Shown here in pieces: positions 7,993-17,607 of a stretch of 64,000 bases of DNA. This DNA comes from UBA1413 sp037447215. GTDB lineage: Bacteria > Bacteroidota > Bacteroidia > Bacteroidales > Prolixibacteraceae. Each line of letters begins with the position of its first letter. Positions within the stretch are counted from its first letter, which is position 1. The notes under the pieces are model-generated. The model was not told the origin of the DNA and made no database searches. It saw only the letters and a list, made by a program, of their open reading frames with translations. The stretch spans positions 186,001-250,000 of the forward strand of contig JBBIHB010000001.1 in the NCBI GenBank assembly GCA_037447215.1. Direction: 5' to 3'. Position numbers and translations under genes: made by a program.

Positions 7993-8110
7993 TTTATTTG
8001 TATTAAATCATTGATTAAAGACTACAAGGTATTAAATTCTCGTCAACCTTATCAATGTTTTAATACTTTTTTGTCTTTTTTTCAATCTAGAGAAGTTCTC
8101 ATAACCGTTC

Positions 8111-8129
8111 AATTTATAAGTTATAAATT
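8111..8129. repeat. AT-rich perfect palindrome
   Basis: aatttataa, a central g, then ttataaatt: nine-base arms around one base. It lies between the end of the metal efflux pump gene (8178) and the dead NmrA gene (7992). It could be an operator or part of a transcript end; it lacks a T-run. Confidence 0.5.
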
Positions 8130-8177
8130 ATGTAGTAACTCAAAAACATTAGTATTTATTGGCTATCCAGAACAATT

Positions 8178-11100
8178 TCAAATATTATCCCCTTCGGGAT
8201 TTTCTATTGATTTACCTCGCTTTTCCATCCAATGGTATATAATTGGCAATACCATAAGTGTCAGGAAGGTAGAGGTAATTAAACCACCTATAACCACGGT
8301 AGCCAGTGGGCGTTGCACTTCTGACCCAGTACCGGTGTTAAATGCCATTGGAATAAAACCCAGACTGGCAACAAGTGCGGTCATCAATACTGGTCTAAGC
8401 CTGTCAGTAGCACCTTCAACAATCAAATTCCTGAGTTTTCCGGGTTTATCCCGCCGTAATTCGTTAATATGGTCAATCATTACTAGGCCATTCAACACAG
8501 CTACACCAAACAAGGCAACAAATCCAATGCTTGCCGATACCGATAGGTACATACCCCGGACCCAAAGCATGAAAACACCACCTGAAAGGGCAAACGGGAG
8601 GTTCAGCAAAATCAGAATAGTGTACTTCATTTTTCCAAAATTGAGGTACAACAACCCGATGATGATAAATATTGAAAGAGGTACCACCAGAAACAAATGG
8701 CGCATTGCCCTTTGCTGGTTTTCGAATGTACCGCCATATTCAATAAAATATCCTGAAGGAATATTTGCATTTTCCGCAAACTCGCGTTGCAGGTTGGCAG
8801 CATAAGTGCCAAGGTCAATATTTTTGATGTTTATCCCTACGATAAGTCTTCGCCATCCATTTTCACGCTGTATTTCGCGAGGCCCTTCCTGGAAAGTAAT
8901 ATTAGTTACTCTTTTTAGCTGAATAATCCCACCCGATGGCAGGTGAACCGGTATTTCCTGAATTTTGTGCAACTGGTCCCTCATATCTTCGGGATACCTT
9001 ATGGCAATGCCAAAGCGTCGTTGTCCTTCGTAGAGCTGCCCAACTACCTGTCCGCCTATCCCCGCTTCAATCACATGCTGAACATCATCCACATTAAGGC
9101 CAAAAGTTGCAACAGCTTCCCTGTCAATTTCAATTGTCAGGTAAGGCTGCCCAATGGTTTGTTCTACATAAAAATTATCGGTTCCCTGCACGTCAGGCAA
9201 TAGTTTGGATATATTATCGCCAATACGGCTTAACACATCCAGATCCTCACCATAAATTTTTACAGCCATATCAGATTTTACACCGCTTGTCAGCTCATCA
9301 ACCCTCATGGCAATGGGTTGGGTGAAATTGTAGGCAAGTCCGGGTTCGGTTTGCAAAAATGGCTCAATCAATTCTATAATATCCTCTTTTTCAATACCTT
9401 TCCTCCACTCCTCACGGGGTTTTAAAACCACCCATACATCGGTCTGGTGAATACCCATCCAATCGTTTGCAAGGTCGGACCTCCCGGTTTTAGGAACAAC
9501 TGTTTTTATTTCAGGAATATTATCCACCAACTTTCCAGCCAGCCAATTGGCATTTTCAATCGATTCCTGAAGCGTAACCGAAGGCATTCTTACCTGTTCA
9601 ATCAAAATTGATCCTTCGTCTAGTTCAGGGAGAAACTCAGTTCCAAGCCTTGTCATAATGAGTATAGAAAGGGCAAAAAGAACTCCTGCAACAGAAATAA
9701 CAAAAACTTTTCGATCGAAGTATTTTTCAAGATTATTAGCATAAACAGGTCGCAGCCAGTCGATCAGATAATTTTTACGGACTTTAACCCCCCTCCTGAA
9801 AACAATGGTTGAAATTGCAGGTACATAAATAAGTGCAAGCAATAAAGATCCAAAAACCGCTGCCGCGACGGTTATGGCCATTGGTCGATATAGAATCCCT
9901 TCCATGCCACTGAAAGTCATTATGGGCACATACACCATTAGAATAATCAGTACACCAAAAAATATGGGCCTGACTACCTGTTTGGCAGCATCCATAATAA
10001 TTTCGTTCTTTTTCCCTGTCTGATTTTTCTGAAGGCGGTGTACAATGTTCTCAACCATCACCACCGAACCGTCAACCACCATACCGAAGTCGATGGCACC
10101 CAGACTCATCAGGTTGGCAGCCAGTCCAAACTCGCGCATCCCGATAAAAGCAAACAACATCGACAAAGGTATTACCATGGCTACTATCAGCGCCCCGGAA
10201 ATTTCGCCCAGAAGTAAAAGCAACACTACAATTACCAGGAATCCTCCTTCGAGCAGGTTGGTCGAAATGGTAGAAGTTGTCCGTTTTATGAGCTCCGATT
10301 GGTCGTAGAATTTTTCAATAAACACCCCATCGGGCAATCCTTGGTTAATTAAATCAATTTTTTCTTCAATGGCGGAAATAACCTTTCGGCCATTACCCCC
10401 AGACAGCATCATCACAATTCCTGTCACTACTTCACCTTTTCCATCCTGGGTAACACCACCCTGGCGTATTTCAGTGCCAATCTCAACTGTAGCTACATCG
10501 CGGATAAATACAGGCTTATTGTTGACAATTTTTATAACAATATTCCTGATGTCATCAATTTTATTGATTAGTCCAACGCCTCTAATAATATACTGCTCAC
10601 CATTATGTTCGATGTAATTCCCACCCGAAACACTGTTGTTACTTGCAATAGCATTCATAATATCCAAAATGCCGACTTGAAACAGATTTAACTGTCCGGG
10701 GTTCAGGATTACATTGTACTGCTTGACAAAACCACCAAACGAATTTATTTCGGTAACTCCCTTAACCACTTTAAGCTGTGGAGCAATAAGCCAATCCTGA
10801 ATTTCGCGAAGATCAGTAAGTGAATACCCTTCGCCACGCACCACATATTGGTATATTTCGCCAAGTGCTGTTGATATTGGCCCTAACGATGGACTATCAA
10901 CATCGGCAGGCAGTTCGTCAATAATCGATTGCAGCCTCTGCCCCACCATCTGCCGGGCAAAATAAATGTCAGTTCCTTCATCAAATTCTATGGTTACTGC
11001 TGAAAGTCCAAACTGCGAGATAGAGCGGACCTGTGCTACTTTTGGAATGCCATTCATAGCCGTTTCGATGGGATAACTTACCAGTTTTTCAACATCGTAA

Positions 11101-11273
11101 GGCGAATATCTGCCTGCTTTGGTAATAACCAGCACCTGCACCGGGGTAACATCGGGCAATGAATTGATAGGCAACTCTATTAAAGCAAAGTAACCTCCAA
11201 CCGCCATCAGGACTACTAGTGAAAGAGCCACAAATTTTTGCCTGACACTGAATACAATTATCTCTTTTAACAT
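8178..11273 (-). CDS. Heavy-metal efflux RND pump, CzcA/CusA family
   Basis: 1031 residues, the normal length for the heavy-metal branch of RND pumps. The N-terminal membrane helix carries the conserved LPINSLPDVTPVQV start of the first periplasmic loop. The fourth membrane segment contains AIDFGMVVDGSVVMVEN, the DFG-x-x-VDG motif with the proton-relay acids of CzcA-type pumps. Two large periplasmic porter regions and twelve expected membrane helices are present. It would drive proton-coupled export of a divalent or monovalent metal from the periplasm through an adaptor and a TolC channel, whose genes precede it. The adaptor stop at 11297 is 23 nt upstream, so the operon order is tolC-like, adaptor, pump. 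The metal cannot be read from the sequence. The gene is intact, but its adaptor is interrupted. Confidence 0.93.
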   Translation of the reverse strand: MLKEIIVFSVRQKFVALSLVVLMAVGGYFALIELPINSLPDVTPVQVLVITKAGRYSPYDVEKLVSYPIETAMNGIPKVAQVRSISQFGLSAVTIEFDEGTDIYFARQMVGQRLQSIIDELPADVDSPSLGPISTALGEIYQYVVRGEGYSLTDLREIQDWLIAPQLKVVKGVTEINSFGGFVKQYNVILNPGQLNLFQVGILDIMNAIASNNSVSGGNYIEHNGEQYIIRGVGLINKIDDIRNIVIKIVNNKPVFIRDVATVEIGTEIRQGGVTQDGKGEVVTGIVMMLSGGNGRKVISAIEEKIDLINQGLPDGVFIEKFYDQSELIKRTTSTISTNLLEGGFLVIVVLLLLLGEISGALIVAMVIPLSMLFAFIGMREFGLAANLMSLGAIDFGMVVDGSVVMVENIVHRLQKNQTGKKNEIIMDAAKQVVRPIFFGVLIILMVYVPIMTFSGMEGILYRPMAITVAAAVFGSLLLALIYVPAISTIVFRRGVKVRKNYLIDWLRPVYANNLEKYFDRKVFVISVAGVLFALSILIMTRLGTEFLPELDEGSILIEQVRMPSVTLQESIENANWLAGKLVDNIPEIKTVVPKTGRSDLANDWMGIHQTDVWVVLKPREEWRKGIEKEDIIELIEPFLQTEPGLAYNFTQPIAMRVDELTSGVKSDMAVKIYGEDLDVLSRIGDNISKLLPDVQGTDNFYVEQTIGQPYLTIEIDREAVATFGLNVDDVQHVIEAGIGGQVVGQLYEGQRRFGIAIRYPEDMRDQLHKIQEIPVHLPSGGIIQLKRVTNITFQEGPREIQRENGWRRLIVGINIKNIDLGTYAANLQREFAENANIPSGYFIEYGGTFENQQRAMRHLFLVVPLSIFIIIGLLYLNFGKMKYTILILLNLPFALSGGVFMLWVRGMYLSVSASIGFVALFGVAVLNGLVMIDHINELRRDKPGKLRNLIVEGATDRLRPVLMTALVASLGFIPMAFNTGTGSEVQRPLATVVIGGLITSTFLTLMVLPIIYHWMEKRGKSIENPEGDNI

Positions 11274-11296
11274 AAGTTTTCATTTATCAGGTTTTC

Positions 11297-12487
11297 TTAT
11301 TCATCTGAAATCAGGTGAAACCTAAGTAACGCTTTCAAGCTGAACACATTCGTGATGGCAATCTTATCGTTTTCGTGAAGGCCATTTTCAACCAAAATAT
11401 TCTTATCACGAATCTCGGATATCAAAATGTACCTTTTCTCAAAAATCCCATTTCCCCGATCGACAAATACTATAGCCTGATTCCCATCGTAAGTAATTGC
11501 TTCTGCCGGAATCGAAATCATTTCAACTCTGGTTGATGTTCTGATTTGAAGCCTGAGGTTCTCTCCTGGTTTTGGCCAGCCGTTCATGCTGGCAACCACA
11601 ATATTGGCAATAACCGAACGGTTGTTTTCATCCATCCCGGGGTTGATGGAGGTAATGGTAGCCCCGATCGGAACATTCTGGTCGCGTCGCATAATAAAAA
11701 CAGAGTCGCCCGGTGAAATTAACCTGGCATCGTCGGGCGATACATAACCCTTTATTAGAACTTTACTGATATCAAGCATTCTGGATAGATTTTCCAGTGC
11801 ATTAACCGATTGTCCAAGTTCCACAAAATTTGACTCGATTACTCCATTTATGGGCGAATGAATATGCAACATCGGGTTGATATTATCTCCTTCGGCAAAC
11901 TGCCTTATTTCATCATCGGCAACTCACAATGCCCTTAACCTTGAGTAATTAGCCCTCAAAATGGCTGATGCCCTTTCAAATTCAGACGAAACGCGCTCCA
12001 GTTCACTTGCCGAACTTATGGTTTCTTCAACAAGTTGCTTCAGCCGGTTTAATCGGTTGCGCTGATAACGTTCTTCAGCATAGGCCTGCAAGTATTCCGA
12101 AACCAGGTTACCAAAATCAATGCTCTGTATCAGAAATAAAATATCTCCAGCCTTTACCCTATCACCCTCAAATTTATATATCCGGCTGATCTGCCCATTT
12201 ATTGGTGTGCTTATAATGCTTGAATGACCCGGTGCTGGAAAAACTACACCGGGGGACATTACCAGATATTCAACCAGATTTCTGCTTACAGGAATGGTTT
12301 GTATATTTAATTCGGCTTCTTCTTTTTCACTGAGTTGAACCATTTCGACCCCGTGCTCTGTTTCCTGGAGTGAAGGAGGTAATTCTTTCTGTAGGGTTGT
12401 CTTTTCAAACACTTGAGTTTTTTCTGAACTACACGAAAATAATACTGTTGATCCAGCCATTATAATTGATATCCATGCTCGTTTCAT
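11297..12487 (-). pseudogene. RND efflux periplasmic adaptor (CusB/HlyD-like), interrupted by an in-frame TGA
   Basis: A lipoprotein signal (about 1-19, ending in LFSCS with Cys19) starts an adaptor of about 396 codons. A lipoyl/barrel half is visible (SIISTPINGQISRIYKFEGDRVKAGD), then a helical hairpin with ERYQRNRLNRLKQLVEE, and after the interruption the second lipoyl half (LHIHSPINGVIE) and beta-barrel domains. A TGA at 11924-11926 follows SRLRAL; the same frame continues VADDEIRQFAEGDN and on to the end at 11297. In this family the position is normally a Gly (LG-V/M-x-D), so a GGA-to-TGA change is the simplest explanation. There is no frameshift. As written, the product stops at 187 residues and could not assemble the pump. 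Sequence error is an alternative. Confidence 0.88.
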
Positions 12488-12518
12488 AAATCTTTATGAT
12501 TTACAGGTTTTACAATTT

Positions 12519-13760
12519 TCAATATACCAAATCTACCTCCAGAAATTTTTCAAGCGCAATCAACTGGAGGTAATAATCGCGCATTGCTGCCAGATATCTT
12601 TGTTCGCCTGCAATAAACGTCTGCTGGGCATTAAGCAGATGTAAAAGGTCTATTTCTCCCAATTGGTATGCTCTTAAACTCATACTCTGCAACCTTTCGG
12701 CACGGCTTTTCATCGATTCGATGTAAAGCTTCACAATGTTTCTGCTTACTTCGTAATTGTGCCAGGCATGTTCGATCTGCCGTTTCATATCAAGTTTAAT
12801 TTCATTCTGCTTCCAAAGAATTTCTTCCCTCCGGGTAATTGAAGTATTAATTTTTCCTTTGTATTCGAGGGGATACCATAAAGGTATTGTCAATCCAACT
12901 TCAAACCCTCTGTATTTAAACCCTGAACCTAAATTCTGCTGATATAAATTGATTCTGATATCGGGAAGAAGATTACTTTTTGCTTCTTTCAACAAAAAGC
13001 TGGCAGCAGATAATTCGTGTTGCGTAGCCAAATAGGCTGGTTGTATTTCCTGTCGGGCAAGTGCATTTATTTCATCAATTTTTATATCGGGTGCATATAA
13101 GGTATCCGTAAATAAAATGCTATAACTTTGATCTTCAACAGCTAACCCCATAACAAAAAACAGACTATACCGGGCTTTATGGAGAATCCAATTCGATTGC
13201 TCAAGATCATTCATTGCCTCATCAACTTGTAGCTCAACATTAAGCAGATCGATGCCATTTGCCATGCCTGTTTCAAATTTGGTATAAACTGCTTTATGCA
13301 GATCCTGCAATATTCTCAATTGGTTTTCTCTCGATTTTCCAAGTCGCAGGGCGTAAACTACTTCCACATAATAGCTTTTAATTTCAGCTTTAATTTCTTT
13401 CTCGCGCGAAGCAATCAGGTATTCGAGCACTTTAACTTCTTCATCGATTGCTTTGAGTCGATACAGAGTAGTCAACGGAAAATCAATATTTTGCGAAACA
13501 GTAATGCGTTTTTCTTCAAATATATCACCCGGCCCCGAACCAATGCCTTCTTTAAAATAGCTGATCTCGGGCGATGATATTCCTGTTTCGGATCTCAATG
13601 AATTCTTTTTTTGTTGCAACCGGGCATACATCTGCTGCAATTCAGCATTCCGTAAACGTGCCGATTCAACAGCATCTTTTAAAAACAACGTATCGGTTTG
13701 TGCAAATGAAAAGAATACTGTGAAAATTAAAAATACCAGAATAAAGATTGGCTTAAACAT
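12519..13760 (-). CDS. TolC-family outer-membrane efflux protein
   Basis: 413 residues with a signal peptide (about 1-20, ending SFAQT). The long Gln-, Lys- and Glu-rich helices with heptad spacing (for example around 35-60, 110-180 and 340-400) are those of the outer-membrane factor family, and the two internal halves are similar in layout. A Pro-Leu-Trp-Tyr-Pro segment (TIPLWYPLEYKGKI) marks the second half, as in CusC/CzcC homologues. It forms the outer-membrane channel for the RND pump encoded downstream; the adaptor gene begins 31 nt after its stop. No lesions were seen. Confidence 0.9.
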   Translation of the reverse strand: MFKPIFILVFLIFTVFFSFAQTDTLFLKDAVESARLRNAELQQMYARLQQKKNSLRSETGISSPEISYFKEGIGSGPGDIFEEKRITVSQNIDFPLTTLYRLKAIDEEVKVLEYLIASREKEIKAEIKSYYVEVVYALRLGKSRENQLRILQDLHKAVYTKFETGMANGIDLLNVELQVDEAMNDLEQSNWILHKARYSLFFVMGLAVEDQSYSILFTDTLYAPDIKIDEINALARQEIQPAYLATQHELSAASFLLKEAKSNLLPDIRINLYQQNLGSGFKYRGFEVGLTIPLWYPLEYKGKINTSITRREEILWKQNEIKLDMKRQIEHAWHNYEVSRNIVKLYIESMKSRAERLQSMSLRAYQLGEIDLLHLLNAQQTFIAGEQRYLAAMRDYYLQLIALEKFLEVDLVY

Positions 13761-13848
13761 GGTTTATTATTCTAAATAACATTCAAAGGAACTGATTATT
13801 TACAACCATGTTCTTAACGTAATGTTATTATTTAATGGTGTAAAATGT

Positions 13849-15180
13849 TTATTCCGAAAAGCAATACAAAGACTCAAAACCCCTAAGAATCAAATCATTG
13901 CCAACGATTACAGGCGATGCATGAAAATCATCGTCCAATACGTTTGAAGCCAGAATATCGGGCGTATTACCAGCACTGACAACCACAACGATATTTTTTG
14001 AAGCAATGTAAATGCGGTCGTTTACCCCTGTGGGTGATGAGAATAGGGTGCTGATGCCCTGAATATTTTCTTTTGCGTAGATTATTTCACCTGTTTTCGC
14101 ATCGAGGCAGGTTAAAAAGCCATTGTTCACCCGCAAAAAGTACAACCTCCCATTCATAAGAACCGGATTAGGGGTATATGGCGTATCCTGACCGTAGGTC
14201 CAGAGAATAGCAGGGGTTCCGGTGATATCGCCTTTTGCTATTGCCGGATCGATGGCTTGCAGTGCACTGCCCCTGAAACCGCTCATCACGTACAAAATAC
14301 CATCTGTATAAACCGGATTAGGGATTACATTGCGTGTCATGCCGGTACTTGTCCAGATAATTTCACCGGTATCGAAATCGTAACTCCGTACCTGATTAGG
14401 AGCGTTTGTAATTACTTGTGGTTTCCCTTTTACTTCAATTACCAGCGGGGTTGACCAGGAGGTAACTTCATCGCGGTCCTTGCGCCAAACTTCATTTCCC
14501 GTTTTGGCATCGAGGGCTACAATAAACGATTCTCCCTGGTGGTCCCATAAAATGAATAGCCTGCCTTTATAAAGGAAAGGGGAATCACCTTCTCCAAAAC
14601 TCATGTGTTTTTCGGATTGCCCGAAATCTTTCTGCCAGAGAATATTTCCGTCAAAATCGAGACAATAAATTCCCCTGGATCCGAAATATGCATATATATG
14701 TTCTCCATCGGTAATGGGAGAATTGGAGGCCCAGCTACCCAGTTCATGGGTTGCTTCAGCCGGAAATTCACGGGCAACGGTTTTGTCCCAGATAATATCT
14801 CCATTGTCACGGTCAATCAGGATTACTTTAAATTCATGGATAAACTCCGCCCGGTTGGGAGCCATTCTGTTGTCCTGCGCTGAAGCATTGTTGTTTGCAA
14901 CAGGTTTTTCACTGGTGGGGACCGATGTCAGGACAATTATTTTATCGTCCCAAACCACAGGGGTTGCATGACCTTTTCCCGGAATCTGAGTTTTCCATTT
15001 CAGGTTTTTGGTTTCGCTGAATTCGACTGGTGGATTTCCTTTTATGGCAGCACCTGTAGCCAAAGGTCCCCGCCACTGAGGCCAGAAATTACCTGAGTTT
15101 TGTTGTGCCCGAGAAGAATTGCTGATTGCAAATAATAAAATGACCGAAAATAAAAATGAAGTAATGCGATTTGAATTCAT
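13849..15180 (-). CDS. Secreted PQQ-type beta-propeller repeat protein
   Basis: 443 residues with a signal peptide (about 1-25, ending SRAQQ). The mature start WPQWRGP and repeated blades containing GKLYFL-, DAKTGEI- and D-G-x-I-x-W-type segments (for example LDAKTGNEVW, DFDTGEIIW, LDAKTGEIIY) identify a PQQ-like quinoprotein beta-propeller. Proteins with this start are common in planctomycetes and Bacteroidota and are often not true dehydrogenases; no quinone-binding Cys-Cys or Asp-Ser signature was evident. It is probably periplasmic. It lies 88 nt upstream of the efflux operon on the same strand and may be co-transcribed with it, but no functional link is known. Confidence 0.85.
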   Translation of the reverse strand: MNSNRITSFLFSVILLFAISNSSRAQQNSGNFWPQWRGPLATGAAIKGNPPVEFSETKNLKWKTQIPGKGHATPVVWDDKIIVLTSVPTSEKPVANNNASAQDNRMAPNRAEFIHEFKVILIDRDNGDIIWDKTVAREFPAEATHELGSWASNSPITDGEHIYAYFGSRGIYCLDFDGNILWQKDFGQSEKHMSFGEGDSPFLYKGRLFILWDHQGESFIVALDAKTGNEVWRKDRDEVTSWSTPLVIEVKGKPQVITNAPNQVRSYDFDTGEIIWTSTGMTRNVIPNPVYTDGILYVMSGFRGSALQAIDPAIAKGDITGTPAILWTYGQDTPYTPNPVLMNGRLYFLRVNNGFLTCLDAKTGEIIYAKENIQGISTLFSSPTGVNDRIYIASKNIVVVVSAGNTPDILASNVLDDDFHASPVIVGNDLILRGFESLYCFSE

Positions 15181-15341
15181 AACTGTTGTTTTTGTTTGTT
15201 CCGCATAATCAGACCCGAAAACAACATAAGGGTTTAATCAACTCAATCAACTATTTCGCTCTGATATAATTATTTACTTATTTTTCCAACAAAGACACAA
15301 ATACCGCATGGATCGAAGATTTATCCTTTAATAGATTAGAT

Positions 15342-15349
15342 TACTTTTG
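15342..15349 (+). promoter_or_regulatory. -7 promoter element of the adenosine kinase-like gene
   Basis: TACTTTTG matches TAnnTTTG exactly and is 20 nt from the ATG at 15369. The -33 position at 19-nt spacing reads ATTT, a partial match to TTTG. The leader would be very short. Confidence 0.5.
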
Positions 15350-15368
15350 CCAAACAAATAAAGATTGT

Positions 15369-16367
15369 ATGAAAAAATCAGCAAATAATAAAATCCATAA
15401 AGTTTTAGGCATCGGCAATGCACTGGTCGATATAATGATTGCCCTGCCCAACGACCAGCTTTTGGAGCAGTTTGGCCTTCCACGGGGCAGCATGACCCTG
15501 GTTGACAGTAATCAATCATCAACTATTTATCAGGCCACAAAACAATATCAAAAGGATGTCACTACCGGCGGGTCGGCGGCCAACACCATTCATGGACTGG
15601 CAAGTCTGGGGGCAGCTTGTGGTTATGCCGGAAAAATAGGCGATGACGATCTGGGTAATTTATTCAAAAATGAATTCCAACAGAAAAACATAAGCACTCA
15701 CCTACCCTACAGCCAATTGGATACCGGTCGTGTTATGGCAATGGTGAGCACCGACTCGGAACGCACGATGGCGACCTACCTGGGCGCTGCCGCCGAAATG
15801 TTGCCTTCCGATTTCAGCCCGGAATTGTTCGACTTATATGGGCTGGTCTATGTTGAGGGCTATCTGGTACAAGATCATCAGCTTATAGAGTATATTTTAA
15901 AAACAGCTCACCAACAAGGCCTTACGGTAGCTATCGACTTGTCGAGCTATAACATTGTGGAGCAGAACCTGGAGTTTTTAAAACAACTGGTGGCAAACTA
16001 CGTGGATATTGTTTTTGCCAACGAGGAAGAGGCGATGGCCTTTACGGGTTTTGAACCTGATAAAGCACTTGAAACGATATCTGATTTATGTGAAATAGCA
16101 ATAGTAAAAACCGGCAAAAAGGGATCGATGATCAGAAAAGGAACGGAAGTTTTCAATATTTCGCCTGTTCCAACTCATTCGGTTGATACCACCGGAGCCG
16201 GCGACAGCTATGCAGCAGGATTCCTGTATGGTTACTTAAACGGATTAAACCTTCAGCAATGCGGCGATATTGCCTCCCTGGTATCGTCAAAAACTGTTGA
16301 AACCATGGGCGCGCGGATTCCGGAAGAAGCTTGGCCCGGATTACTGGAAAAGGTGAGGAAAGTATAA
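15369..16367 (+). CDS. Adenosine kinase-like PfkB-family sugar kinase
   Basis: 332 residues. The N-terminal GIGNALVDIMI segment, the TTGGSAANT motif (about 66-74) and the C-terminal anion-hole/catalytic motif DTTGAGDSYAAGF (about 275-287), with the catalytic Asp present, define a PfkB-family kinase of the adenosine-kinase type. By family it phosphorylates adenosine or a related nucleoside or sugar using ATP in the cytoplasm. It is a single gene, divergent from the PQQ gene, with its own promoter element. Its 3' end abuts the decayed operon at 16.4-17.1 kb. The gene itself looks intact and ordinary. Confidence 0.88.
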   Translation: MKKSANNKIHKVLGIGNALVDIMIALPNDQLLEQFGLPRGSMTLVDSNQSSTIYQATKQYQKDVTTGGSAANTIHGLASLGAACGYAGKIGDDDLGNLFKNEFQQKNISTHLPYSQLDTGRVMAMVSTDSERTMATYLGAAAEMLPSDFSPELFDLYGLVYVEGYLVQDHQLIEYILKTAHQQGLTVAIDLSSYNIVEQNLEFLKQLVANYVDIVFANEEEAMAFTGFEPDKALETISDLCEIAIVKTGKKGSMIRKGTEVFNISPVPTHSVDTTGAGDSYAAGFLYGYLNGLNLQQCGDIASLVSSKTVETMGARIPEEAWPGLLEKVRKV

Positions 16368-16375
16368 TGCCGGAT

Positions 16376-16615
16376 ACAAATCATCCGTTTCATTTCCACC
16401 TGGCTGCCACCAGTAATCAGCCCGCACAAATATATCCCTGCCTTAAACTCGCCAGCACTGATGATTACGCTTTCGGCATTTATGGGTAAAACTTTGTTGA
16501 ATCGGGCGGTGTGATAATCTCAGTCACTGCAGTTAGTTGTTTAACCCGGGTTGGAACAGTAGCCCCGTTTTCGTAATATTCCACTGTAATTTCACCGGCT
16601 TCGACAGCTATCCAC
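16376..16615 (-). pseudogene. Remnant of a secreted protein C-terminus with a sorting tail
   Basis: On the minus strand one frame reads WIAVEAGEITVEYYENGA and on to a stop. A second frame then reads ESVIISAGEFKAGIYLCGL followed by EMKRMI. The latter matches the C-terminal tails of Bacteroidota secreted proteins (AGIYLYxLI...KRMI-type, type IX sorting style). The normal terminal residues and stop are missing; the frame runs on into the 3' end of the kinase gene. The piece follows directly on the S8-peptidase remnant and may be its far end after an internal deletion, or part of another protein. Confidence 0.6.
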
Positions 16616-17115
16616 GTTATAACCCAAAATTTGTATTGAATAATTTTTTGCCATGTCATAAAGAATATTCACATCGTTCGTTTTCGAAAGTTTTACATAA
16701 AAATTATTGGAAATACCCAGCTTCTTATCCATAATGGTATAAGTTGGAGATACTTTTATTATACTTTCTTCATTTTGAAGGTCTTGTATGATAGAAAAAT
16801 ATTCCTCAGTGTCAATTTTATTCAGAAAATCAATTTCAGTTGTGAAAATTTCTGTTTTTTGTTTATCAAGAGAAATTATATTTTGTGTAGTAAAACTTTT
16901 CTGTTGATTTTTAATGTTAAAATCAGGCATAATAGCTCTGTTTTTAATTATATCCAAAGTGATTTCCCCTTCCGACACTATTGATATCCGGGAATAGTCG
17001 ATCCCTAAATAAAATTTTTCTCCCTGATAATAATAAAATGTTGTTGGTTGGCCTTTGCAAATAAACAGGCAAAAACAGATATAAGCAGTATGTAATATTT
17101 AAATTGTGGTTTCAT
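16592..17115 (-). pseudogene. S8-family peptidase N-terminal remnant, frameshifted and truncated
   Basis: An ATG at 17115 (overlapping the previous stop as TAATG) begins MKPQFKYYILLISVFACLFAKA, a signal peptide, but this frame stops after about 36 codons. Another frame takes over with YYYQGEKFYLGIDYSRISIV and then SEGEITLDIIKNRAIMPDFN, ending in an odd NVDSCRSR and TGA at 16592. The YYxGEKxYL segment and the later Asn-rich stretch resemble the N-terminal region ahead of the subtilisin domain in Bacteroidota S8 peptidases. No catalytic Asp/His/Ser is left. One frameshift near 17040-17060 and one deletion near 16615 are needed to explain it. Confidence 0.6.
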
Positions 17116-17594
17116 TATGGGTAATATTGTTGTTTAACTTCTAACTTAATTGTAGTACTCCCTATAAGTTTCGGAGCAAGGATCGCAACATGCCAGAAAC
17201 CAGGCATTGCTGTCATATTCATTATGATTTTAACCATTAGATTATAATCATTGATAGAAGTTTGCTGAAAATGACGACTAATACTATGAACACCGCTTGG
17301 CGTAACGCCTGAAGTAAGAAGCAATGAATGTTTTTCGAAATCAATTGCAGGGACTACATCTTTTTGACAGGTAATAAACATAAGAAGCTGTTCTGCCGAA
17401 TTAATAACATAAACTGTATATCTTTTCATGGTTTGCCAATTCCAGTTACAAGTGGTTTCCGTTAAGCTAAAATCACTTACGTTCATATTTATAGGATAAT
17501 TTACTGTTATGTCATTGTTCATTAAGTTATTACAACCTGAATAAATAATTGCACAAGCGAATCCAACCAATAAAAATTTTAATAACTTTTTCAT
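17115..17594 (-). CDS. Hypothetical lipoprotein
   Basis: 159 residues. A lipoprotein signal (about 1-21: MKKLLKFLLVGFACAIIYSGC, lipobox Tyr-Ser-Gly-Cys) is followed by a short Asn-rich linker and a compact domain with NSAEQLLMFITCQKD and IDFEKHSLLLTSGV. The second segment resembles small Bacteroidota lipoproteins with a PrcB-like or protease-inhibitor-like fold, but I cannot name it firmly. It is cell-envelope located by its signal. Its TAA overlaps the ATG of the S8-peptidase remnant, and the GH16-like gene ends 13 nt upstream, so it belongs to one operon. A lipoprotein coupled to a peptidase could have been an inhibitor; this is a guess from position. Confidence 0.65.
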   Translation of the reverse strand: MKKLLKFLLVGFACAIIYSGCNNLMNNDITVNYPINMNVSDFSLTETTCNWNWQTMKRYTVYVINSAEQLLMFITCQKDVVPAIDFEKHSLLLTSGVTPSGVHSISRHFQQTSINDYNLMVKIIMNMTAMPGFWHVAILAPKLIGSTTIKLEVKQQYYP

Positions 17595-17607
17595 GATTCA
17601 TTTCCTC

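Noticed and set aside
7870..8805. Long plus-strand open frame of 311 codons
   Set aside because: It runs antisense through the NmrA remnant and the C-terminus of the intact metal pump, and its product has no domain features.
8178..11273. Assigning the RND pump to copper or silver (CusA)
   Set aside because: The motif in membrane segment four is shared by all heavy-metal pumps and the metal-specific residues could not be judged by eye, so the metal is left open.
386..12487. UGA as a sense codon (Gly or Trp) because of several in-frame TGAs
   Set aside because: TGA serves as the normal stop in many intact genes here (for example the metal pump at 8178, serS at 50562 and the DUF2723 gene at 36120), and the damaged genes also contain TAA stops and frameshifts.
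13849..15180. Calling the beta-propeller protein a quinoprotein alcohol dehydrogenase
   Set aside because: Only the propeller repeats are visible; no cofactor-binding cysteine pair or catalytic Asp context was seen.
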